Source: Planctomycetaceae bacterium
Lineage (GTDB): Bacteria > Planctomycetota > Planctomycetia > Planctomycetales > Planctomycetaceae
DNA: 48,961 nt
Assembly: GCA_021732785.1 (NCBI GenBank)
Contig: JAKFUG010000044.1
Location: forward strand, 1-48,961
Reading direction: 5' to 3'
Shown here: one piece after another, positions 19,201 through 28,503 of the stretch
How the letters are laid out: every line of letters starts with the position of its first letter
How positions within the stretch are numbered: the stretch's first letter is position 1
Translations under genes and position numbers: made by a program
Notes under the pieces: model-generated
Told to the model about the DNA's origin: nothing
Database searches by the model: none
What the model saw: only the letters and a program-made list of their open reading frames with translations

Positions 19201-22200
19201 CCGCTTCCGTGACGTGGGAAAACCCACAGTCGTTCAAGACCGTGTGCCAGCGCGCACGCGGCAGCGTGGGGTAATCGGGTCGGCGATTCAGATCAGTGAA
19301 TCGCCACCAGCCTTCCAGCACTCCGAAGACGATGTCGAGAATGGGAATGGGGTCTTCATTCACGAACTCCACAAAGGCCAAGAGGCCACGTTGTGTCAGC
19401 AGCGTTCGCAGGTGTCGCAAGGTGACTTCGAGGTCGGCTGTCGCATGCAGCACCTGCGACGCCACCACCATGTCGAACGAGTGGGGTTCGTAGCCTTGTG
19501 CCAGCGGATCCTGCTCGAGATCGAGCTTGGAATATTTGATGAACGAGAAATCGCCGAAGCGCTCACGGGCCTTCATCAGAAAGGCATCGGAGAGATCGGT
19601 AAAGGTGTAATGCACCTCGCAGGGTAGGCGTGCCAGTTCGGGCAGCACAAACGACGTAAACGCCCCGGTGCCGGCACCGACTTCGAGAATTCGTAGCGGC
19701 CTTCCGACCGGCCATTGCCGGGCGACCGCGCAAACCGCCATCTGCAAACGGGTGTTGGTGAAGCGGAACCCCGGCGAATCCTGATAGTACCATTCGGCGA
19801 GGGACATATTGCCATGCGGGAACAGCAACTCGAGCGGTTCAGCCGTTCCAGCGAGAACCGGTCCCAGTTTTTCCCCGATCCGGTGGAGCAGGCTCAAATC
19901 GGGATAACAGTCCGGGTTCTGCCGCCACAATAACTGACTCTGCGGGATGGCATCGGGGTCTAAGCCACGCAGGAATTCATGCTCGTCACCGACTCGGCGG
20001 AGGGCACCGGCCGCTTCCAGAAACTGCACGTAACGGTTGGTTAACCGCGTATGTCGGGGAAGAATTCCCAACTGTGTACTGAGGCTCTCCGCCCGGAAAC
20101 GATTGCCAGGGCGGATGTCCAGACCCAACTCCGACCAGGCCCGCAGAATGAACTCGGTGCAGAGGGGCCACACCTGCTGAGAGATTTCAATCAGCCGTCG
20201 ATCGGTCGGCATCCCGGCAAATTGGTGACTGAAGCTTTGCTTGACCGACGCGGCCACATCCCCCAGCTCAATGGACACGCCGGAGGAATCATTCGCCGAT
20301 TCACGATTCTCCAGCGCCTGCGGCTTCCAGCGATACTCGAAGACCCAGTCGTTGACATCGACGGTTCGCTCGCCCGGCAAACCGTCCACGGCCTGGCAAC
20401 GGAGGCCGCTGATTTCCACGAGTGTCCGTCCCTGTCGGTCCAAAATCGTCAGATCGGCGATCATCTCCCGGCTGCTTTTCGACACCAGCCGGGCGTGCGC
20501 CAAAACCGATGCCGGCAGCGGAGCGAGCACCCGTAGCTGCTGGAATTCGACCGGCAGGTACATCCGTGCCGTGTCGACACCGACGTCTGTTTCGCGCGGA
20601 ATCAGGCAGATGACCGTTTGGAAACACGCATCCAGAATCGCGGGATGTATGTGATAACCGTTCAGGAACGGTTGCAGCGCGGCCGGCGCAGTGATGGATC
20701 CCAATGCTTCGCCGGTGCCCACCAGCGCTCCATCGAGACACTGAAAGCACGGCCCGTATTCGAGTCCCAGATCACGGAAATTGCGGTAGCAATCGTCGGC
20801 GGAAAGTGAGGTCGGCAGTCGCAGCCGCAGGCGATCCAGATCCTGCGTTTCCCACCGGGTCTCACCCGCTGTGGGACGGAACCGTCCGGTGACATGTTCC
20901 GTCCAGTCGGGACTGTTGCCGACGGGCCGGCTCACAATTTGAAATGACCCTTCAGCCGCATTGACAGCGAGCTGCAGGCACACCGTCTGATCCTGCCTTA
21001 GGAAGCAGGCTTTGTGAATCTGCACGTCGTCGAGGATACACGTCGCGGTGTCGAGAACGCTGCGAGCCGCGGTGGCCGCCATTTCCACGTAGGCCGCCGC
21101 TGGAACAACCGGGTATCCCTGCACGCAATGATCAGCCAGAAAACGTTGAATCCGCACATCGAGATGGTTTTCCCAAAGAGGGGACGCCCCCGGAATGCGG
21201 TAGCCAAGCAAGCGATGATAATGCTGTCCCACACGCAATTCGTGAGATTCGTTGGTCTCATTCCAGAAGCGTTCATGCTGCCACGCATAGCCGGGGAGTG
21301 TCAGTAATCGTCCCTCGGGTGCCAACGTGGACCAATTCAGAGATGCGCCCTTCACGAACAACGATCCCGCACATTTCAGCAGGGATTCCCGTTGATCGGC
21401 GTCGCGGCGCAAGGCATGCACCATCGACACTTTGGTGCCATGCGCGTCGGCGATTTCCATCACCGGGCCGAGCAACACGCCGTGAGCCGCGAGCTCGATA
21501 AACGTCTCGAAGCCGTCGTTCAAGAGGGCCGTGATCGCCTGTGAAAACTGCACGGTGTGACGGACGCTGTCCCACCAGTATTCGGGGGTCAACAGGGACC
21601 CCGTGACACGCTGGCCTTGCACTCCGGAATAGAACGGAATCGTTTCCTCGCGCAATGTCATGCCGGCGATCGACGCCTGCAAATCACCTTGTTGACCGTC
21701 GATGCACGGACTATGAAACGCGTATTCCACCTTCAAAAACGTGTGGAAGATGCTCCGTTGCTCGAGTTTGATCGCGATGGCTTCGAGGGCCTGCGCCGAC
21801 CCCGAGAGCGTCATGGTGCTGGGACTGTTCACGGCCGCCAGCGAGATTTCATGCTCGCGGCCGGCAATCAATGTGCGAACTTCTTCCAGCGGCAAAGCCA
21901 CGGCGAGCATCTTGCCGCGCGCTTCCGGCACATCCATGCACCGGCCACGGTGATAGATAATCCGGACCGCATCTTCGAGAGTGAGAATTCCGCTGACATA
22001 CGCCGCGGCGACTTCCCCCACGCTATGGCCGACGACAGCACTCGGCACGATTCCCCAGGTTTGCCATAAGCGGGCCAAAGCGACCTGCACGGCGAAAATC
22101 GCCGGTTGCGCGATCGCCGTTTGATCGAGCCGCGTGGTTGACGCTTCCTTGGCCAGTTCATCCAGGAGCGACCAATCGGCGTGTTTCGCGAGGAGCCGAT

Positions 22201-23983
22201 CGCACTCTTCCATCACCGTACGGAAGACGGGCTCGTGAGCCAACAGTTCCCGCACCATTCCGCAGAACTGTGTTCCCTGTCCCGAAAAAACGAAGACCAC
22301 CGGCGAAGGTTCGTCGCCGGCGATCCGTCCCTGAACGAGCTTTGCCGGGCTTCCGCCATCAGCGAAGGCGAGCAGCGTTTGGGCGGCCTCTTCCGGTGTC
22401 CGCGCCACCAGCGCCGCGCGATGGGCATGATGCGTGCGCCGCCGGGCGAGCGTGTAACACACATCGTTCCAGTCACCGGTCGCCGTCAGCCGCGCGGCTA
22501 ACTGCCGGGCCTGGGCTTTTAAGGCTTCCGGTGAACGTGCCGAAAGGGGAATCAATCGCGGCGGAGCCTCCTCGGCGGGAATCTTGAACGCCGCGGTGTG
22601 TCTATTCTGCGAGGCTTTGCCCGAATCCGTTGCCGGCGCTGCGGACAAAATCACATGGGCGTTCGTGCCACCGAATCCAAACGAATTGACGGCCGCGATG
22701 GCCGGCTCGGCGCGCTGCGGCCAGGGTGTTAATTCACGCGGAACTCGCAGTCCCAGTTCGTCGAAGGGAATGTCCGGATTCGGCGTATGAAAGTGCAGAT
22801 TGGCGGGGATCTGTCGGTGATAGACCGCGAGCGTGGCTTTAATCAGTCCCGCAATGCCCGCCGCAGATTCCAGGTGCCCGATATTCGTTTTGACCGAGCC
22901 AATCCACAGCCGATCATCGCTTTCACGTCCCTGGCCGAGCACGGTGCCGAGAGCGCGGCATTCGATCGGATCGCCCACGAGCGTGCCGGTCCCGTGGGCC
23001 TCGACATAACCCACATCTCGCGGCGCGATCCCGGCACGATGACAGGCGGCGCGCACCAGATCCGCCTGGGCGTGCTCGCTGGGCACGGTAATGCCGGTCG
23101 TATGACCATCCTGATTGCACGCCGTGCCGCGAATGACGCCATAAATGCGATCGTCGTCACGCTGCGCATCAGCCAGGGGTTTTAACATGACCAGTCCGGC
23201 GCCTTCGCTGCGAACGAATCCATTCGCGGACGCATCGAAGGCCTTGCAATGCGCATCGGGAGAAAGCATCGCGAGGCGACTCATTCCCACCCACGATTGC
23301 GGCCTCAACAACGCGTTGACGCCGCCGGCCAATGCCGACGTACACTCGCCATCCCACAGGCTTTGGCACGCCGCGTGAACAGCCACGAGCGCCGAGGAAC
23401 AGGCCGTGTCCACCGCGAAGCTCGGTCCGTGCAAGTCGAAGCTGTAGGAGATGCGATTCGCCGACAGGCTCATCGCCGCGCCGGTGTTGCTGTAGGTATC
23501 GGTGCGCAGCAAGCCGGCCGGCGTGCTGTCGAGATTGCCGTATTCGGTGTTCGAGAGCCCGATGAAAACGCCGCAGCGGCTCCCTTTCACCTGCGCGAGC
23601 GTGGCACCGGCGTCTTCAAAGGTTTCCCAGGCGACTTCCAGCAAGAGACGCTGCTGCGGGTCGATGCTGTTGGCTTCCCGCCGTGAGATGCCGAAGAAGT
23701 CGGGATCAAACTCGTCGATTCCTTCAATAAACCCGCCGCGTGCCGCGGCACTTCGCCCCGGCGTTCCGGGATGCGCATCGAAGTACATATCGGCGCTCCA
23801 GCGACTGCGCGGCAAGTCGCTGATGGCATCGACTTCGTCACAAAGCAGTTGCCAGAACCGCTCGGGACCGTGACCGCCGCCGGGAAAGCGGCAGCCAATT
23901 CCCACAATGGCAAGTGGCGACCGGAGAGCCGAATTGATGGTTGACAATTCGAATGCCGGACGTAAGGAAGGAGATGATGTCAT
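16202..23983 (-). CDS. Type I polyketide synthase, single module KS-AT-DH-cMT-ER-KR-ACP
   Basis: A 2593-residue one-module PKS. KS, about 24-450: C195 in DTACSS, H330 in EAHGTGT and H370 in KTNIGH. AT, 560-850: S654 in GHSVGE and YAFH 754-757, the AFH form expected for malonyl-CoA. DH, 920-1215: H952 in HCVQGYPVVP and D1118 in LDACFQ. C-methyltransferase, 1250-1600: SAM loop LEVGAGTG at 1433. A structural linker runs 1630-1850. ER, 1865-2185: GGVGLAAIQLA. KR, 2195-2440: GGLGGLG, S2340, Y2353, N2357, and LDD at 2296-2298, a B-type mark. ACP: S2515 in MGLDSL. A charged 30-residue tail could dock with a partner. All catalytic residues look intact, so it should add an alpha-methylated, fully reducible unit, possibly iteratively. 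It diverges from the NRPS gene and lacks a loading module and thioesterase. Confidence 0.92.
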   Translation of the reverse strand: MTSSPSLRPAFELSTINSALRSPLAIVGIGCRFPGGGHGPERFWQLLCDEVDAISDLPRSRWSADMYFDAHPGTPGRSAAARGGFIEGIDEFDPDFFGISRREANSIDPQQRLLLEVAWETFEDAGATLAQVKGSRCGVFIGLSNTEYGNLDSTPAGLLRTDTYSNTGAAMSLSANRISYSFDLHGPSFAVDTACSSALVAVHAACQSLWDGECTSALAGGVNALLRPQSWVGMSRLAMLSPDAHCKAFDASANGFVRSEGAGLVMLKPLADAQRDDDRIYGVIRGTACNQDGHTTGITVPSEHAQADLVRAACHRAGIAPRDVGYVEAHGTGTLVGDPIECRALGTVLGQGRESDDRLWIGSVKTNIGHLESAAGIAGLIKATLAVYHRQIPANLHFHTPNPDIPFDELGLRVPRELTPWPQRAEPAIAAVNSFGFGGTNAHVILSAAPATDSGKASQNRHTAAFKIPAEEAPPRLIPLSARSPEALKAQARQLAARLTATGDWNDVCYTLARRRTHHAHRAALVARTPEEAAQTLLAFADGGSPAKLVQGRIAGDEPSPVVFVFSGQGTQFCGMVRELLAHEPVFRTVMEECDRLLAKHADWSLLDELAKEASTTRLDQTAIAQPAIFAVQVALARLWQTWGIVPSAVVGHSVGEVAAAYVSGILTLEDAVRIIYHRGRCMDVPEARGKMLAVALPLEEVRTLIAGREHEISLAAVNSPSTMTLSGSAQALEAIAIKLEQRSIFHTFLKVEYAFHSPCIDGQQGDLQASIAGMTLREETIPFYSGVQGQRVTGSLLTPEYWWDSVRHTVQFSQAITALLNDGFETFIELAAHGVLLGPVMEIADAHGTKVSMVHALRRDADQRESLLKCAGSLFVKGASLNWSTLAPEGRLLTLPGYAWQHERFWNETNESHELRVGQHYHRLLGYRIPGASPLWENHLDVRIQRFLADHCVQGYPVVPAAAYVEMAATAARSVLDTATCILDDVQIHKACFLRQDQTVCLQLAVNAAEGSFQIVSRPVGNSPDWTEHVTGRFRPTAGETRWETQDLDRLRLRLPTSLSADDCYRNFRDLGLEYGPCFQCLDGALVGTGEALGSITAPAALQPFLNGYHIHPAILDACFQTVICLIPRETDVGVDTARMYLPVEFQQLRVLAPLPASVLAHARLVSKSSREMIADLTILDRQGRTLVEISGLRCQAVDGLPGERTVDVNDWVFEYRWKPQALENRESANDSSGVSIELGDVAASVKQSFSHQFAGMPTDRRLIEISQQVWPLCTEFILRAWSELGLDIRPGNRFRAESLSTQLGILPRHTRLTNRYVQFLEAAGALRRVGDEHEFLRGLDPDAIPQSQLLWRQNPDCYPDLSLLHRIGEKLGPVLAGTAEPLELLFPHGNMSLAEWYYQDSPGFRFTNTRLQMAVCAVARQWPVGRPLRILEVGAGTGAFTSFVLPELARLPCEVHYTFTDLSDAFLMKARERFGDFSFIKYSKLDLEQDPLAQGYEPHSFDMVVASQVLHATADLEVTLRHLRTLLTQRGLLAFVEFVNEDPIPILDIVFGVLEGWWRFTDLNRRPDYPTLPRARWHTVLNDCGFSHVTEAAGNFTGSICAVLMAQSNPQHEPAASRPVALPETELPRVSTTPPATGRWLIFCDRGGLGRRLADKLRARGAAVQTVVAGKTNRRVSDDEFELIPADKPGMQWLLADLHTAGNPPCGVVHLWSCDDILDETDSLESVAAGLAPGCLTVTQLLQGLAESAAPTPPRAWLITRGAQTAGDGPAMPQPLQGSLWGLGRVAMNELRNLRPILVDLSPEPSDGEFEALVAEFLANSHEEEVALRGASRYVHRLIRTAGRRPAPRQLGADGNTTQPRFRLETSRQGTFDQLVLRGQPPAELPPGSVEIAIEASALNFSDVMKALGLYPGLPDGPIPMGLEFAGRITRIAPGVQGWQIADAVMGLAPFSFASYVITDSRYIAKLPTEMTFEQAATLPVAYLTAYYALHSLGKIRRGERVLIHAATGGVGLAAIQLAQVAGAEVFATAGTPEKRDFLRWMGIPHVMDSRTLSFADEVLAATNGEGVDLILNSLSGQAIQKSLSLLRDYGRFLEIGKRDIYADSRLAMRPFRRNLSFHAIDLDGAMRQRPEIVGEVFAEMAELVQRQQISVIPYRPFRLSNISAAFRYMAQARHIGKVVITHSEPELEVLAATKSPYRYRADVTYLITGGLGGLGLAIAKGMVRDGARHIVLMQRSGPSHEATAELDELRGTGAEMIVEQADVTQPSELAAVLARIAASVFPLAGVMHLAMVLDDGLLVTLDAERFERVWSPKVLGAWNLHLQTRTLPLDFFVNFSSISSLLGMEGQGNYAAANAFLDSLATFRRAQNLPALTINWGYLGEVGWVARHPEIAQRFESLGMQGIRPHEVLSMMGRFINDGSVQVGVVGSGANEFVRLVAGQSLRFEDLGADDGQAGGKKREFGSGRAALMAVEPEQRRGVLETLLKEQVSRVLGTTPDRLDVTCPLTDMGLDSLVAVELKNWTEGELGLQLPTVELLRGPSVAQLVDLLAKQLEGDAVVPVVAPPVNVDELSDAQVDEMLASIEGEAATVN

Positions 23984-24024
23984 AGCAGTCGACGCGCCTT
24001 CGAGTAGGAAATGTCAGTTCGACC

Positions 24025-24066
24025 GCAGGTCCGCATCGAAACTCGTCATTTCCATGCGGACCCTGC
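24025..24066. promoter_or_regulatory. Inverted repeat upstream of the PKS gene, operator or leader hairpin candidate
   Basis: GGTCCGCAT (24028-24036) pairs perfectly with ATGCGGACC (24054-24062) around a 17-nt loop. The stem extends by GCA/TGC (24025-24027 with 24064-24066) past one bulged C. It begins about 42 nt upstream of the PKS start codon. It could be an operator for a dimeric regulator or a structured leader. Confidence 0.4.
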
Positions 24067-24248
24067 ACAACAAACCAATGAGGCCCGAAGCGACTGTTCT
24101 GTGGCAGGAATTGCGGACAGGAGTGGCCGATTTCGAGGAGCACCGGTCTGCAATTCTTGCTGTACACAGTAAGCAGCATGGTAGCCGTGCGAAATGACAT
24201 TTGTCGCCATCAACTTATTTTTTTGTGGAGTGAATTGCCGCATGCCGC

Positions 24249-24278
24249 TTGTTTCCGATTCTGGGCATGCACTATGGT
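24249..24278 (+). promoter_or_regulatory. Weak sigma-70-like promoter candidate for the NRPS arm
   Basis: TTGTTT (24249-24254), 18-nt spacer, TATGGT (24273-24278), ending about 74 nt before the preferred NRPS start. The boxes are imperfect, and the second overlaps an alternative ATG at 24274, so this is only a suggestion. Confidence 0.2.
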
Positions 24279-24351
24279 ACTAGCGGGCCAGGCGACTCCC
24301 GATTCGATTGCCCTGGGACAGATCGAGTCCCTTCGCTCAAAGCGATTCGGC

Positions 24352-27300
24352 ATGAATGAACCCGCTCCGAACATTGCCCCGCAAGTCCAGGAGCCGCTCG
24401 GCGTCCCGCCGCAAAAGTCATTGACGCCTGCGGAAAAGCGCGCCGCACTGGCCCGCCATTTCCAGCAAAAAGCCCCTGCGAAGCCCGCAGCGGCACCCAC
24501 TGCTCCGCGACTCGTTCCGCAGCCCGAGCAGTGGTCGCAACCGTTTCCGCTCACCGATGTTCAACAGGCGTACTGGTTGGGACAAACGGGGCTGTTCGGG
24601 CTTGGTAATGTCGCGACGCACATGTACTTCGAGCTCGATGTCGACGGTCTGGACCTCGAGCGATTGATCGGAATCTTCCAGCGGCTGATCGATTATCACC
24701 CGATGCTGCGGGCTATCGTCGCCGCGGACGGAACGCAGCGCATCCTGGATGAGGTCCCTCCGTATCACCCCACAAAAGTGGATCTTCGCGGCAAATCATC
24801 CACGGGCATCCAGGCGGAACTGTTGCGTATCCGCGCGGAATTGTCGCATCAGGTGATTGCGGCCGATCACTGGCCGTCGTTCGATTGTTGGGCGAGTCTC
24901 CGCGATCCGCAGATGACGCGGCTGCATATCAGCTTCAGCCTGTTGTTCCTCGATGCGTGGAGCATCCGCCTGTTGATGGCCCAGTGGGCATTGCTGTACC
25001 AGTTTCCGGCGATCGAGTTGCCCGCATGGCAGATCTCGTTTCGCGATGTGGTGCAATTTGACGCCGCGCGGCGAACGACGGCGAACTATGAGCGTGCGCG
25101 GCAGTATTGGCTCAACCGTTTGGAGAGCATTCCTCCCGCACCCGAACTGCCATTCGCCTGCAATCCGGAAACGATCGACAAACCGCAATTTCGGCGACGC
25201 GCAAGTCGGCTCGATGGCATGCGGTGGACGCGGCTCAAACAGATCGGGACACAGCGCGGGCTCACGCCGTCGGCGATTTTACTGGCGGCGTTCAGCGACG
25301 TGCTGCGGACTTGGAGCCGCAGTTCGCGCTTCACCATTAATATGACCTTGTTCAATCGCCCGGCCGTGCATCCGCAAATCGACGATCTCGTCGGGGACTT
25401 CACATCTCTCACGTTGCTCACTGCGGATGTCCGTGCCGATGAATCATTTTTCGATCTGGCCGAACGGCTGCAGACACAGTTGAGCACCGATCTCGATCAC
25501 ACGGCTTTCGGCGGCGTGGAAGTCTTGCGGGAATTGTGGAAGCGGCACGAACGCAATCCGGCCACGATCATGCCGGTCGTGTTCACCAGCGTCGTGGGCC
25601 GGGCTTCCATCATGGATGAGCTTCCGTTTGGGGAAGTGGTCTACGGCGTGTCGCAAACGCCGCAGGTGTGGCTCGATCATCAGATTTTTGAACGAAATGG
25701 CGCTCTCGTTTACAATTGGGACTATGTCGAGCCGCTTTTCCCGCCCGGCATGATCGACGCGATCTTTGACGCTTACACACAGTTTCTGCGGCAGCTTTCC
25801 GAAGAACCGGAGCATTGGCACGTACGACAGCGCTCCCATCTGCCGGACGCCGATCTTGAACAACAGCGGGCCATCAACGCCACCGAGAAATCATTTCGGG
25901 ATGTCCGGCTCGAAGCGTTGTTTTTTGAGCAAGCCGACCAACACCCGCAAGATCCGGCAGTCATCTCGGCGAATCGCCGTTTGACCTACGCCGAGCTACG
26001 ACACGCGGCAATGCACGTGGCCGTCCGACTCACGGCACAACACGTCGAGAACAACAGTCTGGTTGCCGTCGTGATGGAGAAGGGCTGGGAGCAAGTCGTC
26101 GCGGTGTTGGGAATTCTCAGGGCGGGTGCCGCCTATCTGCCGATCGACCCCCGCTTGCCGACGGAGCGGATTCGATACCTGCTCGAAAACGGCGAAGTCC
26201 GCGTCGCCGTCACGCAAGGGGGTTTCACCGACGCTTCGTTCTGGCCAGACGGGATCGCGATCGTCACGATTGACGATTCCTTTCCGACCGTGCCTTGCGG
26301 CGAGCCCGTCCCCAATCCCGTAGCGACCGCTGATCTGGCCTATGTGATCTACACTTCCGGTTCGACCGGCCAGCCCAAAGGGGTCGCGATGACCCACCGC
26401 GCCGTGGCCAACACCGTGTTCGATGTCAACGACCGGTTCAACATCACCCGGAACGATCGCGTGCTCGCGCTCTCCGCATTGAACTTTGATCTTTCGGTGT
26501 ATGATATTTTCGGCGTATTGGCCGCGGGGGGCACAATCGTCATCCCCGAAGCCGACGCGGAGCGCAATCCGGACCGCTGGTGGGAATGGATCCGGGACGA
26601 GCGAATCACGGTCTGGAACACGGTTCCCGCATTGATGGAAATGCTCATCGAATCGCACAGCCATGAATCGGCGGTGCCTTGCGAACTCCGCAAGGTTCTG
26701 CTGAGCGGGGACTGGATTCCGGTCTCGCTTCCATCGCGCATCCGACGGCTGTGTCCCCACGCCGAAGTCATCAGCCTCGGCGGCGCAACAGAGGCCGCAA
26801 TCTGGTCCATTTTTCATCGCGTGGATTCCCTTCCGGAAAACACGGCAAGCGTTCCCTACGGCCGCCCGCTCGCGAACCAGACGTGGGCCGTACTCAACTC
26901 GGACGGTCGTGCGGTTCCCGCCTGGGTGCCGGGCGAACTTTACATCGGGGGATGTGGCCTCGCGACGGGGTACTGGAAAGACCCGGAAAAATCCGCGGCA
27001 CGATTTATCACGGAGAAAGCATCGGGGCACCGTCTTTATCGAACGGGCGATTGGGGCCGATCTCTGCCGAATGGCGACATCGAATTTTTGGGCCGCGAAG
27101 ATACGCAGGTCAAAATTCTCGGGCATCGAATCGAGCTGGGGGAGATCGAAGCGGCCTTGATGGACCATCCCGACATTCGCGCTGCGATCGTGTGTGCCGT
27201 CGGTGAGACTCGCGGCAAGCGACGCCTGGTCGCGTGGATGACTCCGCGCCATGAAAATCAACTGCTCGATGTTGATCCGGGCAACACTCTGGCCGAGTTT

Positions 27301-28503
27301 CTCGCCGGGAAAGTGCCGCCGTACATGATTCCGTCGGCCTTCACATGGCGGGTGGAGTTCCCGCTCACGTCGAATGGCAAGATTGACCGTCAGGCACTCG
27401 AGCGACTCGCGATCAACGTGGCGTCGTCAACCAACGAGGCGCTGTCGGCTCCCGCGGACATGGACGGCGTGACGCGCGAAGTCTGGGATGTGATTGCCGT
27501 CGAAATGGGGCTCCCGCAACTGGGAGCCGCGGACAATCTGATGCACGTGGGCGCGAGTTCCATCGACATGATTCGACTGGCGAATCGCTTCGAGGAGCAG
27601 TTTGGCTTCCGTCCACACCTGCCCGATTTTTTTCGCGACCCGTCCGTGAATGGTCTGGCAGCGATCTTGCAGGCTCATCGAAATCAATCGCCGGAGACAC
27701 AGACTCCAACGTCAAATGCAACGCCGCGATCGGCCGACGTGATTCTCGATCCACACCAGCGTGCAACGTTCAAGCAGCAGCAACACGGTCTGCGACGGTT
27801 TTCCGACTCGACAGTACAAACCGTACTGGTTCCGATTCCCCTCGACGCCGCACGGCAAGCCGAATTCCGCCGCCGCAGTCATCGCCAGTTCGCTGCCCGT
27901 TCATTGACACTCGCCAGCGTGTCGGAACTGCTCGGGTGTCTGCAACAGTTTTCGAGCGCGGGCCACCCGAAGTACCGCTATGGTTCCGCGGGCGGTGCTT
28001 ATCCCGTGCAGACCTATCTCCATCTGAAGGAAAACGCCGTCACGGGCCTCGCATCGGGACTCTATTATTATGATCCCGTCCAACATGGATTGATCGCCGT
28101 CGCCCCGGGGATTCCGCTCGATCGCGACATCCATCAGGCGCACATCAACCAGCCCGTCTTCGACCAGGCAACTTTTTCGGTATTCTTGATTGCCGTTCCG
28201 GCCGCGATTGAGCCGTTGTATGGCGAATTGAGCCTGCAATTCATGACGCTGGAAGCCGGCGCAATGACGCAATTGCTGGAGGAGACCGCGGGGTCGCTGC
28301 AGATTGGATTGTGTCAAATCGGTTGGCTCGACTTTGAACGCATCCGTCCTCTGTTCGGTCTCGAACCCGGTTGCGGACTGTTGCACAGTCTCGTGGGAGG
28401 GCCCGTTCCAGAAGACGTAGAACTCGTTCCGATCGGTCCCGCGGAGTTGCCGGACGAACTGCGCACGCCGGGGGAAAACGCATTCCAGGAAGGTGAACTG
28501 TGA
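24352..28503 (+). CDS. Non-ribosomal peptide synthetase Cy-A(Cys)-PCP-Ox
   Basis: 1383 residues. The heterocyclisation domain (about 60-490) has FPLTDVQQAYWLG at 65 and PVVFTS (T412) and SQTPQVWLDHQ (D442), the two residues held to be catalytic in Cy domains. The DxxxxDxxS motif reads SLLFLDAWS (196-204), so its first Asp is Ser. The adenylation domain (505-1015) has YTSGSTGQPKG at 667. Its pocket reads D713 L714 Y717 N756 L783 S785 L809 I817 W818 K1010, the known cysteine code DLYNLSLIWK. PCP: S1070 in GASSID. The C-terminal 1150-1365 is a SagB-type FMN oxidase. It should load Cys, condense it with an upstream acyl chain, form thiazoline and oxidise it to thiazole. ATG 24352 is chosen because homology begins soon after; ATG 24274 is possible. 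The stop overlaps the next gene by 4 nt. Confidence 0.9.
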   Translation: MNEPAPNIAPQVQEPLGVPPQKSLTPAEKRAALARHFQQKAPAKPAAAPTAPRLVPQPEQWSQPFPLTDVQQAYWLGQTGLFGLGNVATHMYFELDVDGLDLERLIGIFQRLIDYHPMLRAIVAADGTQRILDEVPPYHPTKVDLRGKSSTGIQAELLRIRAELSHQVIAADHWPSFDCWASLRDPQMTRLHISFSLLFLDAWSIRLLMAQWALLYQFPAIELPAWQISFRDVVQFDAARRTTANYERARQYWLNRLESIPPAPELPFACNPETIDKPQFRRRASRLDGMRWTRLKQIGTQRGLTPSAILLAAFSDVLRTWSRSSRFTINMTLFNRPAVHPQIDDLVGDFTSLTLLTADVRADESFFDLAERLQTQLSTDLDHTAFGGVEVLRELWKRHERNPATIMPVVFTSVVGRASIMDELPFGEVVYGVSQTPQVWLDHQIFERNGALVYNWDYVEPLFPPGMIDAIFDAYTQFLRQLSEEPEHWHVRQRSHLPDADLEQQRAINATEKSFRDVRLEALFFEQADQHPQDPAVISANRRLTYAELRHAAMHVAVRLTAQHVENNSLVAVVMEKGWEQVVAVLGILRAGAAYLPIDPRLPTERIRYLLENGEVRVAVTQGGFTDASFWPDGIAIVTIDDSFPTVPCGEPVPNPVATADLAYVIYTSGSTGQPKGVAMTHRAVANTVFDVNDRFNITRNDRVLALSALNFDLSVYDIFGVLAAGGTIVIPEADAERNPDRWWEWIRDERITVWNTVPALMEMLIESHSHESAVPCELRKVLLSGDWIPVSLPSRIRRLCPHAEVISLGGATEAAIWSIFHRVDSLPENTASVPYGRPLANQTWAVLNSDGRAVPAWVPGELYIGGCGLATGYWKDPEKSAARFITEKASGHRLYRTGDWGRSLPNGDIEFLGREDTQVKILGHRIELGEIEAALMDHPDIRAAIVCAVGETRGKRRLVAWMTPRHENQLLDVDPGNTLAEFLAGKVPPYMIPSAFTWRVEFPLTSNGKIDRQALERLAINVASSTNEALSAPADMDGVTREVWDVIAVEMGLPQLGAADNLMHVGASSIDMIRLANRFEEQFGFRPHLPDFFRDPSVNGLAAILQAHRNQSPETQTPTSNATPRSADVILDPHQRATFKQQQHGLRRFSDSTVQTVLVPIPLDAARQAEFRRRSHRQFAARSLTLASVSELLGCLQQFSSAGHPKYRYGSAGGAYPVQTYLHLKENAVTGLASGLYYYDPVQHGLIAVAPGIPLDRDIHQAHINQPVFDQATFSVFLIAVPAAIEPLYGELSLQFMTLEAGAMTQLLEETAGSLQIGLCQIGWLDFERIRPLFGLEPGCGLLHSLVGGPVPEDVELVPIGPAELPDELRTPGENAFQEGEL

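Larger units (their letters stand above)
23984..24351. promoter_or_regulatory. Divergent control region between the PKS and NRPS genes
   Basis: 368 nt separate the two divergent start codons, so the promoters of both cluster arms must lie here. It holds a strong inverted repeat near the PKS start (24025-24066), an AT-rich run at about 24207-24217, and a promoter-like pair at 24249-24278 facing the NRPS. No regulator gene is encoded in the cluster. An in-frame ATG at 24274 could give the NRPS 26 extra residues, which would narrow the region. Confidence 0.6.

Noticed and set aside
26009-27261. A long antisense frame (about 420 codons) inside the NRPS
   Set aside because: It is antisense to the adenylation domain and has arginine/histidine-rich composition typical of high-GC shadow frames.
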